In this document: piece after piece, positions 17,542 through 27,181 of the stretch | Layout of the letters: the number at the start of each line of letters is the position of its first letter | How positions within the stretch are numbered: the stretch's first letter is position 1 | DNA from: Salinisphaera sp049568105 | GTDB lineage: Bacteria > Pseudomonadota > Gammaproteobacteria > Nevskiales > Salinisphaeraceae | Assembly: GCF_049568105.1 (NCBI RefSeq) | Contig: NZ_CP145335.1 | Coordinates: forward strand, 1,674,001 to 1,738,000 | Direction: 5' to 3' | DNA: 64,000 nucleotides | Notes under the pieces: model-generated | Seen by the model: only the letters and a program-made list of their open reading frames with translations | What the model was told of the DNA's origin: nothing | Databases searched by the model: none | Translations under genes and position numbers: made by a program

Positions 17542-18897
17542 ATGGCTGAAGCCAAGTTGCCCCCGCATTCCATCGAAGCCGAACAGTCGGTAATCGGCGG
17601 TCTGCTGCTATCCGAAAGAGCCTGGGACGATATCGCCGGGACCATCAGCGAGGATGACTTCTACCGTGAGGATCATCGCCTGCTGTTCCGGGGTCTGGCC
17701 GATCTGGCCGACACCGGTCAACCGCGCGATTTGGTCACGCTCACCGAGTGGCTGCGCAACAACAGCCTGCTGGAGAAAGCCGGCGGGGCGAGTTATATCG
17801 GCAATCTGGCGGCCGATATCCCGAGCGCGGCCAACATCAAGGCCTATGCCACGATCATTCGCGAGCGTTCGGTCATGCGCCAGCTCATCCGGGCGGGCGA
17901 TCAAATCACCTCGATGGCCTTCGAGCCGGCCGGTCAATCCGCTGATGACGTACTGGGATCGGCCGAAAAAGAAATCTTCGCGATCGCCGAGCGCGGCCGC
18001 AAGGGCGGGGAGGGCCCGGTCGGGCTCAACGCGCTGCTGACCAAGGCGGTCAATCAGATCGAGAAACTGGTGCAGAACGAGGGCGCGTTTTCCGGCGTGC
18101 CCACCGGACTGCTCGAGTTCGACAAGATGACCAACGGCCTACAGCCGGCCGACTTGCTGATCCTGGCCGGACGCCCGTCGATGGGCAAGACCTCGCTGGC
18201 CATGAACATCGTGGAAAACATCTCGATCAAGGAGAAAGTACCGGTCGCGGTATTTTCTTTGGAAATGCCGGCAGAGCAGCTGGTCATTCGTATGATTTCC
18301 TCCTGGGGGCGGGTCGACCAGAGCCGCCTGCGTTCAGGGCGTCTGACCGAGGACGACTGGCCAAAGATTACCTCGGCGATCGGCATCATGAACGAAAACG
18401 CCCGGCTGTTTATCGACGATAGCGCGGGTCTGTCGCCGTCCGAGATGCGTGCCCGGGCGCGGCGTCTGAAGCGCGAGCACGATATCGGCCTGGTCGTGGT
18501 CGACTATCTGCAGCTGATGCAGGTGCCGGGTACGGCGGAAAATCGAACCAACGAAATCTCGGAAATTTCGCGCCAGCTCAAGGCCATGGCCAAGGAGTTG
18601 AACGTGCCGGTGATCGCTCTGTCGCAGCTCAACCGCCAGGTCGAACAGCGCGACAACAAGCGGCCGCGCATGTCCGATTTGCGTGAGTCGGGCGGCATCG
18701 AACAGGACGCGGACGTGATCATTTTCGTCTATCGCGATGAGGTCTATAACGAAAACAGCGAAGACAAAGGGGTGGCCGAGATTATTATCGGCAAGCAGCG
18801 TAATGGCCCGCTCGGTACGGCGCGCACGGCATTCCTGTCGCATCTAACGCGTTTCGAGAACCTCCAGGACCACTACGACGACGACTTCATCGATTAG
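17542..18897 (+). CDS. dnaB: Replicative DNA helicase DnaB
   Basis: A 451-residue hexameric 5'-3' helicase that drives the replication fork and recruits primase. The N-terminal collar (about 5-110; PPHSIEAEQSVIGGLLL) is followed by a linker and the RecA-like motor. Walker A is AGRPSMGKTS (about 208-217), Walker B LVVVDYLQLM, and the H3/H4 region includes LSQLNRQVEQRDNKRPRMSDLRES. It has no intein and normal length. It lies 175 bases after the rplI stop, beyond the terminator, so it probably has its own promoter. Confidence 0.97.
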   Translation: MAEAKLPPHSIEAEQSVIGGLLLSERAWDDIAGTISEDDFYREDHRLLFRGLADLADTGQPRDLVTLTEWLRNNSLLEKAGGASYIGNLAADIPSAANIKAYATIIRERSVMRQLIRAGDQITSMAFEPAGQSADDVLGSAEKEIFAIAERGRKGGEGPVGLNALLTKAVNQIEKLVQNEGAFSGVPTGLLEFDKMTNGLQPADLLILAGRPSMGKTSLAMNIVENISIKEKVPVAVFSLEMPAEQLVIRMISSWGRVDQSRLRSGRLTEDDWPKITSAIGIMNENARLFIDDSAGLSPSEMRARARRLKREHDIGLVVVDYLQLMQVPGTAENRTNEISEISRQLKAMAKELNVPVIALSQLNRQVEQRDNKRPRMSDLRESGGIEQDADVIIFVYRDEVYNENSEDKGVAEIIIGKQRNGPLGTARTAFLSHLTRFENLQDHYDDDFID

Positions 18898-19106
18898 GCC
18901 GAGCCCATGTTTTTGATCCGCACAGCCGTGCTGCGTTTGAGGCCCGTCTATACGCCGGTTGTCGCTTCGGGCGGACCGTTTGCGTGGCGCTCGACCCGCA
19001 ACGCCTTAGGCCGGCCGAAATGGCGTCTCGCAGTGCATACCGACCGGTTTGGACGATCGCTGCGGCACCTGTCGCCCGCGGGCTTTATGCAGCACGGTGC
19101 CCGGCC

Positions 19107-20174
19107 ATGAGGCGCGCACTGGCGAGCATCGATCGCAGCGCACTGGCGCACAATCTGCGCCAGGTGCGCGAATTCGCGCCGCGCCAGGCCGTGTATGCCG
19201 CGGTCAAGGCCGATGGTTATGGCCATGGGGCGGTTACGGTCGCGGGTGCGCTGGCCGGCGTCGATGGGTTCGCTGTGTCGTCGCTGGAAGAGGCGCTGCA
19301 GCTGCGCTGGGCCGGTCGGGTCGAGCCGATCGTTACGCTGTCGCAGCCGCTGGACGCAACAATCTGTGCGCAGGCTGCCGCGCACGATATTCGGCCGGTG
19401 GTTTTCGATCGGTCGCATCTCGACGTGCTGGCTGACTATGTCGGGCCGACATTGTCGGTCTGGATCAAGCTCGATTCCGGAATGCATCGGCTAGGTTTTC
19501 CGGCGGCCGAGGCCGCGGCCCTGGATCGCCAGCTCGCCGTGTTGCCGCATGTCGAGCGCGTCGGTTGGTTGACCCATCTGGGCTGTGCAGACGATATCGA
19601 GCACCCACTGACCGAGCAGCAGATCGCCAATTTCGAAGCGGCAACGGCGACTCTCGACGGCCAGTGTTCGATCGCCAATTCGGCTGGTGTGCTGGCTTGG
19701 CCAGCCAGTCATGCTGATCTGGTGCGTCCGGGGATCATGCTCTATGGCAGTTCTCCTATGGGGCATGCCAGCGCCGCCGAATATGGTTTGCGCCCTGCGA
19801 TGCACTTGAGCGCGCCTCTGATCAGTCGGCGGCGTGTCGCGGCTGGCGAGCCGATCGGTTACGGCGCCACTTGGTGTGCCCCGGAGGATATGGACGTCGG
19901 CGTCGTCGGTATCGGCTATGGCGATGGTTATCCGCGCCATGCGCCCTCGGGTACCCCGGTCAGTATTCGTGGGCGGCGGGTGCCCCTGATCGGCCGAGTG
20001 TCGATGGACATGCTCACCGTCGATCTGCGCACTGTTCCCGAGGCCGAAATCGGCGAGCGGATCACGCTCTGGGGGCCCGATCTCCCGGCGGATGAAGTCG
20101 CTGAGGCCGCCGGTACGATCGCCTATGAATTGTTTTGCCGGCTCACGCCGCGGGTCGCGTTCGAAACGATTTAG
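19107..20174 (+). CDS. alr: Alanine racemase
   Basis: A 355-residue PLP enzyme that interconverts L- and D-alanine for peptidoglycan. The fold-type III barrel carries Lys34 in AVKADGYGHG, the PLP-binding lysine. The C-terminal domain contributes the second catalytic Tyr in the GYGDGYPRHAP region. SMDMLTVDL and WGPDLPADEVAE also match the family. ATG 19107 places RALASIDRSALAHNL at the normal start; the frame is open upstream to 18984, but that part is Arg-rich and unlike racemases. It follows dnaB by 209 bases, the usual gammaproteobacterial order. Confidence 0.95.
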   Translation: MRRALASIDRSALAHNLRQVREFAPRQAVYAAVKADGYGHGAVTVAGALAGVDGFAVSSLEEALQLRWAGRVEPIVTLSQPLDATICAQAAAHDIRPVVFDRSHLDVLADYVGPTLSVWIKLDSGMHRLGFPAAEAAALDRQLAVLPHVERVGWLTHLGCADDIEHPLTEQQIANFEAATATLDGQCSIANSAGVLAWPASHADLVRPGIMLYGSSPMGHASAAEYGLRPAMHLSAPLISRRRVAAGEPIGYGATWCAPEDMDVGVVGIGYGDGYPRHAPSGTPVSIRGRRVPLIGRVSMDMLTVDLRTVPEAEIGERITLWGPDLPADEVAEAAGTIAYELFCRLTPRVAFETI

Positions 20175-20429
20175 TCGGACCGGGCGCGGTTTGAGCCGAT
20201 ACCGGCTCGGCGCCGCCTTGGCGCGGGTCGGAGGCCCCCGGAGTCAGACGCTCGCCAGGCGTTGCCGAGGGCCGGGCCCCGCCCGGGTCGCGCCTTTGTT
20301 GTATGTCCTGCTGTGTGTATATGGGCGGCCAATAGCGTGTGCCGTAGCCCTGGATAGAGCCGGCCCGGGCCGCTTGCGGCCGCGATGGGCCGGCTGCGTG
20401 GCCAAGCCCGGCATGCCGCTGCGTGGGTT

Positions 20430-21356
20430 CTAGGGCGGGCCTAGTCGCGGCGCTAGCGCCTGTTTGAAAAATGTCAGCTGATCGCTGCTGGCCTGACGGA
20501 ACCCGGCGCCCCGGTAGATATCGAAATGGCCAATCCGGTAATGGCGCGTCACGATGTTGTCGCCGCCGCGGGCGGCAGCGTCCGCAGCGGCCTCGGCCGG
20601 CGCGACGCTGTCCTGATCGCAGATTTGGATCAGGGTGGGGCAGCGTAGACGGGCGACTTTCTGTCCGGGGCGGTACAAAGCCAGGGTGAGCAGCGTGCGT
20701 GCGCTCATTTCGTTGCGCCAGTCGGACGGTGTGATCGCCATATAGCCTGCATAGGCGTCTTCGGTGCTCATGGCCGCGAAGCCACCGGGCTGCGCCACCA
20801 GCGGAATCCGGTAGGGCTCGGCGCCGGCGAGGTCGGCCAGCTGGTCGCGCAGCCCGGCATAGACCAGCTTGAGCATATGCCATAGCCCGCGCTGGCGCAG
20901 CACGTTCAATACCGCGGCGCGCCCGTCCATCATCGGTCCTTGCGAGGCAATCGCGGCCACGCGCTGATCGGCCGCACCGGCTGCGATCACGTGGCCGCCC
21001 GAAAACGAGGTGCCCCAGAGCGCGATTCGCTCGGCGTCGATGCCGTCGACGGCCCGCACGGCTTTGATCGCGGCTGCCCAGTCGGCCAGTTGGGCCGAGA
21101 CCGACAAGAGTTGCCGCGGCCGACCGTCGCTGGCGCCGAAATAGCGATAATCAAACACGATCACGGCAAAGCCGGCGTCCGCGAATCGGGTCGCGAACGC
21201 TTCCAGGCCGGCATCGCGGGTGCCGCCTAGGCCGTGAGCCATGACGATGGCCGGCACGCCAGCCGAGCCGATCATCGCCTCGTTCTGGGCTGGGTAGAAC
21301 CAGGCACGACACGTCGTGCCTTGGCTTTCGAATTCGAAATCCTCGCGGTCCACCAT
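20430..21356 (-). CDS. Alpha/beta hydrolase (dienelactone-hydrolase/X-Pro peptidase-like)
   Basis: A 308-residue serine hydrolase without signal peptide. The nucleophile elbow is GTSFSGGH; the acid is probably in ICDQDSVAP and the base His in RIGHFDIY. VMAHGLGGTRD provides the oxyanion HG motif, and FDYRYFGASDG is typical of this subfamily. The substrate is unknown; relatives hydrolyse esters or peptides. ATG 21356 is preferred because the family N-terminus (VDREDFEFES) starts there. It diverges from radA with 95 bases between them, and no partner gene is evident. Confidence 0.87.
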   Translation of the reverse strand: MVDREDFEFESQGTTCRAWFYPAQNEAMIGSAGVPAIVMAHGLGGTRDAGLEAFATRFADAGFAVIVFDYRYFGASDGRPRQLLSVSAQLADWAAAIKAVRAVDGIDAERIALWGTSFSGGHVIAAGAADQRVAAIASQGPMMDGRAAVLNVLRQRGLWHMLKLVYAGLRDQLADLAGAEPYRIPLVAQPGGFAAMSTEDAYAGYMAITPSDWRNEMSARTLLTLALYRPGQKVARLRCPTLIQICDQDSVAPAEAAADAAARGGDNIVTRHYRIGHFDIYRGAGFRQASSDQLTFFKQALAPRLGPP

Positions 21357-21451
21357 GATTGTTGTTCGTCTCCCGTCGGCGCGGACGCCTTGTTGGCGCA
21401 TCGTCGTTGACCGCCTAGTATGCCCGTTTGCTCAGCCGAGCCCGAAACCCG

Positions 21452-22822
21452 ATGGCCAAGACCAAGACTGTTTTCGTCTGCGACAACTGTGGTTCGACCC
21501 AGCCCAAATGGTCCGGCCAGTGCCCGGACTGCGGGGCCTGGAATACGTTGACCGAGAGTGTGCCGGCCGCGCCTGCCAAGCCCGGGGCGGCGGCACCGCC
21601 GGTCTCGTTTGGTGATACCACGCCGCAGGTTCAGAAACTCAATGCCATCACGCCGCGCGAAACGCCGCGCACCCCGACCGGGCTGAGCGAGCTCGACCGG
21701 GTGCTCGGCGGTGGTCTGGTGCCGGGCTCAGTGATCCTGATCGGTGGCGACCCCGGGATCGGCAAATCGACTCTGCTGCTGCAGGTGCTGGCCCAGCTGT
21801 CGGCCGATGTGCCGGCGCTCTACGACACCGGCGAAGAATCGTTGGAGCAGGTCCAGCTCCGCGCCCAGCGGCTCGGCGTGGCCGATGCCGATCTGGCGGT
21901 CCTGGCCGAGACTTGCGTCGAGCGGGTGTTGGCGCTGGCCAAGCCGCAGGCGCCCAAACTGTTGGTGATCGATTCGATCCAGACCGTGTTCTCGCAGGCG
22001 TTGTCGTCGGCCCCGGGCAGTGTTTCGCAGGTACGCGAGTCGGCCTCGATGTTGGTTCGCTTCGCCAAGGCCACGGGCACGGCGCTGATTTTGGTCGGCC
22101 ACGTGACCAAGGAAGGCACGATCGCCGGCCCGCGGGTGCTCGAGCACATGGTTGATACCGTGCTGTATTTCGAGGCCGAGGCTTCCTCGCGCTTTCGGGT
22201 GATCCGTGCGGTCAAGAACCGCTTCGGTGCGGTCAACGAACTGGGCGTATTCGCGATGTCCGGGGCTGGGCTCAAGCAGGTCAAGAATCCGAGCGCGATC
22301 TTTTTATCGCGCCACGACACCGCGGTGCCGGGCAGTGCAGTGATGGTCACCCGCGAAGGCTCGCGGCCGATGCTGGTCGAGGTACAGGCTCTGGTCGATG
22401 GTTCGCAGCTGCATAACCCGCGGCGCGTAGCGCTTGGCCCGGATTCGCAGCGTCTGGCAATGTTGCTGGCGGTACTGCACCGCCACGGCGGTATCGCGCT
22501 CGCAGATCAGGATGTGTTCGTGAACGTGGTCGGCGGCATGCGCGTGTCCGAGACTGCGGCCGATCTCGCCGTGGTCCTGGCCGCGCTGTCGAGCTTTCGT
22601 GACAAGCCGCTCGGCGAAAAGCTAATTATCTTCGGCGAGATCGGCCTGGCCGGCGAGATCCGGCCCGTGCCTGGCGGCGAGGACCGGCTCGCCGAGGCCG
22701 CCAAGCACGGCTTTACCCGCGCAATCGTACCCAAGGCTAACGCGCCGCGCAGCCAGCGCGTCGGCGAGCTCGAGGTGGTGCCGGTCGGGCGCTTGGCCGA
22801 AGCGATCGACGCGACCGGCTGA
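21452..22822 (+). CDS. radA: DNA repair protein RadA
   Basis: A 456-residue RecA-related ATPase that processes branched recombination intermediates. The N-terminal zinc finger has Cys10, 13, 24 and 27. The motor domain has Walker A GGDPGIGKST (about 97-106) and the RadA-specific KNRFG motif (VKNRFGAVNELGVF). The C-terminal Lon-like domain includes ADLAVVLAALSSF and EIGLAGEIRPV, where the protease Ser is naturally absent. ATG 21452 begins with MAKTKTVFVC, the expected start. It is 27 bases from the convergent CorC-like gene, with no visible terminator. Confidence 0.96.
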   Translation: MAKTKTVFVCDNCGSTQPKWSGQCPDCGAWNTLTESVPAAPAKPGAAAPPVSFGDTTPQVQKLNAITPRETPRTPTGLSELDRVLGGGLVPGSVILIGGDPGIGKSTLLLQVLAQLSADVPALYDTGEESLEQVQLRAQRLGVADADLAVLAETCVERVLALAKPQAPKLLVIDSIQTVFSQALSSAPGSVSQVRESASMLVRFAKATGTALILVGHVTKEGTIAGPRVLEHMVDTVLYFEAEASSRFRVIRAVKNRFGAVNELGVFAMSGAGLKQVKNPSAIFLSRHDTAVPGSAVMVTREGSRPMLVEVQALVDGSQLHNPRRVALGPDSQRLAMLLAVLHRHGGIALADQDVFVNVVGGMRVSETAADLAVVLAALSSFRDKPLGEKLIIFGEIGLAGEIRPVPGGEDRLAEAAKHGFTRAIVPKANAPRSQRVGELEVVPVGRLAEAIDATG

Positions 22823-22848
22823 GGAACGATGCCGTGCCGCCAGGCGAA

Positions 22849-24186
22849 TCAGCTGCTGTCTTCGTAGCGCTGTGACTCGGACGGCTCGGGTTCGCTGCGT
22901 TCGAAATCGCCGCCACGCAGACGACGCTTGCGCCGCGGCGGGTGCACGCGCACGGTCTGGATCAGGTTGGCGCTGGTCTCGGTGATCTCGAAGACATATT
23001 TGCTGATTTTGACCCGGGTGCCGGCCTGGGGGATGGTCTCGGTCTGCTCGGTGATCAGGCCGTTGATCGTGCGCGGCCCGTCCACCGGCAGCTTCCACCC
23101 CAGGGCGCGATTGAGTGCCCGGATCGAGACCGTGCCGTCGACCAGATAGCTGTTGTCGCCGTCCATGGTGACGTTCTTGACCCGGGTGAGCGGGTCGGTG
23201 GTGAATTCGCCAACGATCTCTTCAAGGATGTCTTCGAGCGTGGCCAGGCCCTGGATGTCGCCGTATTCGTCGACCACGAAACCGATCCGGCGTTTCTGGT
23301 TCTGGAAATTCAGCAGCTGCTGGTTGAGCGGCGTGTTTTCCGGAATGAAATACGGGGCACTGGCCAGCGCCACCAGCGAGTCCTTGTCTAGCTCGTTGTT
23401 GGAGATCAGCGCCAGCATCCGGCGCATATGCACCATACCGACGATCGAGTCGATCGAGCCGTCGAACAGGGGCAGCCGGGTATGCTGGTTATGTACGAGC
23501 TGTTCGAGAATCTCCGGCCAGGGCTTGCTGATATCGATGCCCACGATTTCGTTGCGCGGGACCATGATGTCCTCGACGGTGGCGTTTTCCATGTCGAGAA
23601 TCGAGAGCAGCATCTGCTGGTGGCGGCGCGGGATCATGGCGCCAGCCTCGGTGACCACGGTGCGCAGCTCCTCGGAGGATAATGAGTGTCCCGCGGCCTC
23701 TTCCGGCGAGACCCGCAGCAGCCAGAGCACACCGCGCCCGGCCGAGTTGAACAGATACACCAGGGGCCAGAACACCCGCAGCAACGGCTGGTAGATATAG
23801 GCCGCCGGATAGGCGATACGCTCCGGATACAGGGCGGACAACGTCTTGGGGGTGACCTCGGAAAAGATCAGCACTGCGATGGTCAGGCATATCGTTGACA
23901 GCACCACGCCGAAGTCGCCGTAGAGCCGGATGCCGATCATGGTCGCCAGCGACGAGGCGATGATGTTGACCAGGTTGTTGCCGAGCAGGATCAGGCCGAT
24001 CAGCTTGTCCGGCGTCTCGAGCATGTCGGCGGCCCGTTTCGCACCACCATGGCCGGTCTTGGCCATATGCTTCATGCGATAACGGTTCAAGGTCATCAGG
24101 CCGGTTTCGGAACCGGAGAAGAATGCCGACAGCGCCAGCATAAAAATGAGGATGCCAAACAGCACCCACAGGGGGATTGCGTCCAA
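22849..24186 (-). CDS. CNNM/CorC-type transporter (DUF21-CBS-CorC_HlyC), YfjD/CorE-like
   Basis: A 445-residue membrane protein. The DUF21 domain (about 1-195) has three to four transmembrane segments and the conserved FFSGSETGLMTLNR and FSEVTPKTLSA motifs. A CBS pair (about 205-325; IMVPRNEIVGIDI, FVVDEYGDIQGLATLEDILEE) and a CorC_HlyC domain (to about 420) follow. Family members move Mg2+ or Co2+ or regulate such transport. The start appears to be TTG at 24186. It lies 53 bases downstream of ypjD on the same strand, as in E. coli, where yfjD and ypjD flank ffh. Confidence 0.92.
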   Translation of the reverse strand: MDAIPLWVLFGILIFMLALSAFFSGSETGLMTLNRYRMKHMAKTGHGGAKRAADMLETPDKLIGLILLGNNLVNIIASSLATMIGIRLYGDFGVVLSTICLTIAVLIFSEVTPKTLSALYPERIAYPAAYIYQPLLRVFWPLVYLFNSAGRGVLWLLRVSPEEAAGHSLSSEELRTVVTEAGAMIPRRHQQMLLSILDMENATVEDIMVPRNEIVGIDISKPWPEILEQLVHNQHTRLPLFDGSIDSIVGMVHMRRMLALISNNELDKDSLVALASAPYFIPENTPLNQQLLNFQNQKRRIGFVVDEYGDIQGLATLEDILEEIVGEFTTDPLTRVKNVTMDGDNSYLVDGTVSIRALNRALGWKLPVDGPRTINGLITEQTETIPQAGTRVKISKYVFEITETSANLIQTVRVHPPRRKRRLRGGDFERSEPEPSESQRYEDSS

Positions 24187-24239
24187 GGACTACGGGCTCG
24201 TCGTCAAATGAAACGGCCGGATCGGTTGGGTGGTTCCGG

Positions 24240-25046
24240 TTACCACCAATGTTCGCCTAGAATCAGCTCGAGCACCAACTTGCTGCCGAAATACGCCAGC
24301 ACCAACACGATATAACCAATCATCACGCCGCGCACCGCCACCCGGCCGCGCCAGCCATAGCGCCAGCGCCCGAACAGCAGGATCGCAAACACCAGCCAAG
24401 CCACCAACGATAGCGCGGCCTTGTGCGCCAGATGCTGTTCGAACAGGTGGTTGATGAACAATACGCCGGTAGCGATCGCTAGGCTGAGCACGAAAAAGCC
24501 CGCCCCGATCAGCCGGAACAGCAGCGTTTCCATGGTCTGTAGCGGCGGCAGCGTCGTAAATAGTCCCGACGGTGGCCGCCGGCGCAGCTGACGATGCTGG
24601 ATCGACAGCACCGCCGCCTGGACAGCGCCCAGCGTGAGTAGTCCATACGCAAGCATCGATAGCAGGATATGTGCCTGCAGTGGCCAGTCCAGGGCCTCGT
24701 GGGCGCCGTTCGGATCCGGCACCAATAGTCCGGCGATCACGCACAGCCCGGCCATCGGATAGATGACCAGCCCAAGCGCGCCAATCGAGCGTTTGAGCGA
24801 GAACAGCCACAGCAGCAGCGCGGCCTGCCAGGCAAACAGCGATAGCGCGGTACCGACCCCAATAATCATGGCCCCGGTATGCAGGGTCATGTGTATGAGG
24901 GCGATCAATTGCATGATCAGGCCGGCGGCGCCGAACAGGGTCACTGGCAAATAGGGCGCGCCGACTGCGTGGTGGCGCCATACCGCGCGCGTGGCGGCTG
25001 TATAGGCCAGAGCAGCCAACAAAACTTCGATGACGACGAAAGTCAT
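24240..25046 (-). CDS. ypjD: YpjD-like inner-membrane protein (CcsA/CcmF-type cytochrome c assembly family)
   Basis: A 268-residue protein with about eight transmembrane helices. It matches the CcsA-like domain family (HILLSMLAYGLLTLGAVQAAVL and the closing LGEHWW). In E. coli YpjD has been linked genetically to the neighbouring CorC-type protein; a direct heme role is not established for this subfamily. ATG 25046 is chosen over a TTG six codons upstream. Divergent from ffh across 184 bases, it forms a likely two-gene unit with the downstream CorC-like gene. Confidence 0.85.
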   Translation of the reverse strand: MTFVVIEVLLAALAYTAATRAVWRHHAVGAPYLPVTLFGAAGLIMQLIALIHMTLHTGAMIIGVGTALSLFAWQAALLLWLFSLKRSIGALGLVIYPMAGLCVIAGLLVPDPNGAHEALDWPLQAHILLSMLAYGLLTLGAVQAAVLSIQHRQLRRRPPSGLFTTLPPLQTMETLLFRLIGAGFFVLSLAIATGVLFINHLFEQHLAHKAALSLVAWLVFAILLFGRWRYGWRGRVAVRGVMIGYIVLVLAYFGSKLVLELILGEHWW

Positions 25047-25195
25047 CCGTGATGGACGAGGCAATAGGGCATGACGACCTATTGTGCCGTATTTGGGATT
25101 GGCAGGACGACCGCAGCGTACGCTGAGCCGGCGATACGACAGCTCCGACGCGATCGCTGCGCATTCACGGCAAACAAGAACGGGCTTCAGACCGT

Positions 25196-25201
25196 TATAC
25201 T
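25196..25201 (+). promoter_or_regulatory. Candidate -10 element of ffh
   Basis: TATACT lies 29 bases upstream of the ATG. The -35 region is weak, so the promoter is tentative. Confidence 0.4.
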
Positions 25202-25230
25202 AGGGGCAGTAACAGCAAGAGCGTGTTCTC

Positions 25231-26637
25231 ATGTTCGATTCCCTTAGCGATCGTCTCAATCGCAGTCTCAAGACGCTGTCCGGCCGTGGCCGGCTGACCG
25301 AGGACAACATTAAGTCCACGCTGCGCGAAGTGCGCATGGCGCTGCTCGAGGCCGATGTGGCGCTGCCGGTGGTCAAGCAGTTCGTCGACGACATCCGCGA
25401 GCGCGCGGTCGGGTCCGAGGTGATGAGCAGCCTCACTCCGGGCCAGGCACTGATCAAGATCGTGCGCGATGAGCTGACCAATCTGCTCGGCGAGGCCAAC
25501 GAAAGCCTGAACCTACGCGCCAAGCCGCCGGCAGTGGTGCTGATGGCCGGCCTGCAGGGTTCGGGTAAGACGACGTCGGTCGGCAAACTTGCGCGCCATC
25601 TGTCGCAGCGCGAGAAAAAATCGGTGCTGGTGGTCTCGGCCGACGTGTATCGTCCGGCAGCGATCGATCAGCTCGAGCGCGTGGCTGGCGATGTCGGCGT
25701 GGACTTCCACCCGAGTGCCTCGACCGACAAGCCGAAAAAGATCGCTAAGTCGGCGCTCGAGGCGGCACGTAAGGGTCTGTACGACGTCTTGATCGTGGAT
25801 ACCGCCGGTCGTCTGGGTATCGACGAAAAGATGATGGGCGAGGTACGCGATCTGCACCAGATCCTCGACCCGATCGAAACCCTGTTCGTGGTCGATTCCA
25901 TGACCGGCCAGGACGCCGCGAATACCGCCAAGGCGTTTGGCGATGCACTGCCGTTGACCGGCGTAGTGCTGACCAAGGTCGACGGCGACGCCCGCGGCGG
26001 CGCGGCGCTGTCGGTGCGCCAGATTACCGGCAAGCCGATCAAGTTCCTCGGTACCGGTGAAAAACTCGAAGCGCTCGAGCCATTCCATCCAGATCGTGTC
26101 GCCTCGCGCATCCTGGGCATGGGCGACGTGCTATCGCTGGTCGAGGAGGCCGAACAGAAGGTCGATCGCGACAAGGCCGACAAGCTCGCGAAAAAGCTCA
26201 AAAAGGGCAAAGGCTTCGATCTCGATGACCTGGCCGATCAGTTGCGCCAGATGCAGGACATGGGCGGTATTGGCGCGCTGATGGAAAAGATGCCCGGCGG
26301 CGCGCAAATGCCCAAGGGCATGGCCGCGGCCGCCGACGAGACCCAGGTCAAGCGTATGCTGGCAATCGTCGACTCCATGACCAAACAGGAAAAAGCATTC
26401 CCCGATGTGATCAAGGCTTCGCGCAAGCGCCGCATCGCAGCGGGGTCCGGCACCCAGGTCCAGGACATCAACCGCCTGCTCAAGCAGCATACGCAAATGC
26501 GTAAGATGATGAAGAAGATGAAAGGCGGTGGCATGAAGAAGATGATGCGTGCCATGCAAGGCATGGGCGGCGGTAACATGCCGGGCGGCATGGGTGGCGG
26601 CGGCGGCCCGACCCTGCCGCCGGGCATGGGACGTTGA
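25231..26637 (+). CDS. ffh: Signal recognition particle protein Ffh
   Basis: A 468-residue SRP GTPase that binds 4.5S RNA and nascent membrane-protein signals. N domain (about 1-90) and G domain (G1 LQGSGKTTS near 108-116, DTAGRLGIDEKM, TKVDGDARGGAAL) are followed by the Met-rich M domain from about 325. The last 50 residues are exceptionally rich in Met, Gly and Lys (KKMKGGGMKKMMRAMQGMGG), forming the signal-sequence groove and tail. Length is close to the usual 450. rpsP follows after 126 bases, the common proteobacterial order. Confidence 0.97.
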   Translation: MFDSLSDRLNRSLKTLSGRGRLTEDNIKSTLREVRMALLEADVALPVVKQFVDDIRERAVGSEVMSSLTPGQALIKIVRDELTNLLGEANESLNLRAKPPAVVLMAGLQGSGKTTSVGKLARHLSQREKKSVLVVSADVYRPAAIDQLERVAGDVGVDFHPSASTDKPKKIAKSALEAARKGLYDVLIVDTAGRLGIDEKMMGEVRDLHQILDPIETLFVVDSMTGQDAANTAKAFGDALPLTGVVLTKVDGDARGGAALSVRQITGKPIKFLGTGEKLEALEPFHPDRVASRILGMGDVLSLVEEAEQKVDRDKADKLAKKLKKGKGFDLDDLADQLRQMQDMGGIGALMEKMPGGAQMPKGMAAAADETQVKRMLAIVDSMTKQEKAFPDVIKASRKRRIAAGSGTQVQDINRLLKQHTQMRKMMKKMKGGGMKKMMRAMQGMGGGNMPGGMGGGGGPTLPPGMGR

Positions 26638-26688
26638 GTACCAGCCCGGCGGTTTATACACACGGGTTCCATTTTCTGCGCATTGGCG

Positions 26689-26694
26689 TACAAT
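26689..26694 (+). promoter_or_regulatory. Candidate -10 element of the rpsP operon
   Basis: TACAAT, with a poor -35 (TTCCAT at 26667-26672, 16-base spacing), 69 bases before rpsP. Confidence 0.5.
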
Positions 26695-26763
26695 GCGCGT
26701 CCTTCAAACCGCGCGCGGATAAACGCCGCGTGCACATGAATCTACAACGGCGATAATTCGGCT

Positions 26764-27171
26764 ATGGTCAAAATCCGGCTCGCACGCTCCGGCGCGAAGA
26801 AGAAGCCCTTCTATCACATTGTGGTCACCAACAAGAGCAATCCGCGTGACGGTCGTTACCTCGAGCGTCTTGGATTCTTCAATCCGGTGGCTGTTGGCGG
26901 CGAAGTACCGCTGCGCTTGGATATTGAGCGTATCGAACACTGGAAAGGTCAGGGCGCGCAGCTTTCTGAGCGCGTGACTAACTTGGTCAAGTCTTTCAAC
27001 CGTCATGGCGAAGGCGTGGCTGCCGAACGCGCGGCCCCGGCCGAGTCCAAGGCTAAGGAAGCCAAGGGCCAGACGACCCCGGCCGGTGCGACTGGCGATG
27101 TGTCGGCGGCGGGTCCGGACAATCCGGACGCCAAGACCGACGAGTCGGGTCTGGACAGCACTCAGAGCTGA
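26764..27171 (+). CDS. rpsP: 30S ribosomal protein S16 with C-terminal extension
   Basis: A 135-residue S16; the usual proteobacterial length is about 80-90. The core is intact: MVKIRLARSGAKKKPFYHIV, then RDGRYLERLGFFNP, and ERIEHWKGQGAQLSERV. After residue 80 comes about 55 residues of Ala, Pro, Lys, Asp and Gly without predicted structure (AKEAKGQTTPAGATGDVSA). It starts the rpsP-rimM-trmD-rplS cluster. rimM begins ten bases after its stop. Confidence 0.96.
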   Translation: MVKIRLARSGAKKKPFYHIVVTNKSNPRDGRYLERLGFFNPVAVGGEVPLRLDIERIEHWKGQGAQLSERVTNLVKSFNRHGEGVAAERAAPAESKAKEAKGQTTPAGATGDVSAAGPDNPDAKTDESGLDSTQS

Positions 27172-27181
27172 TCGCTCGATC

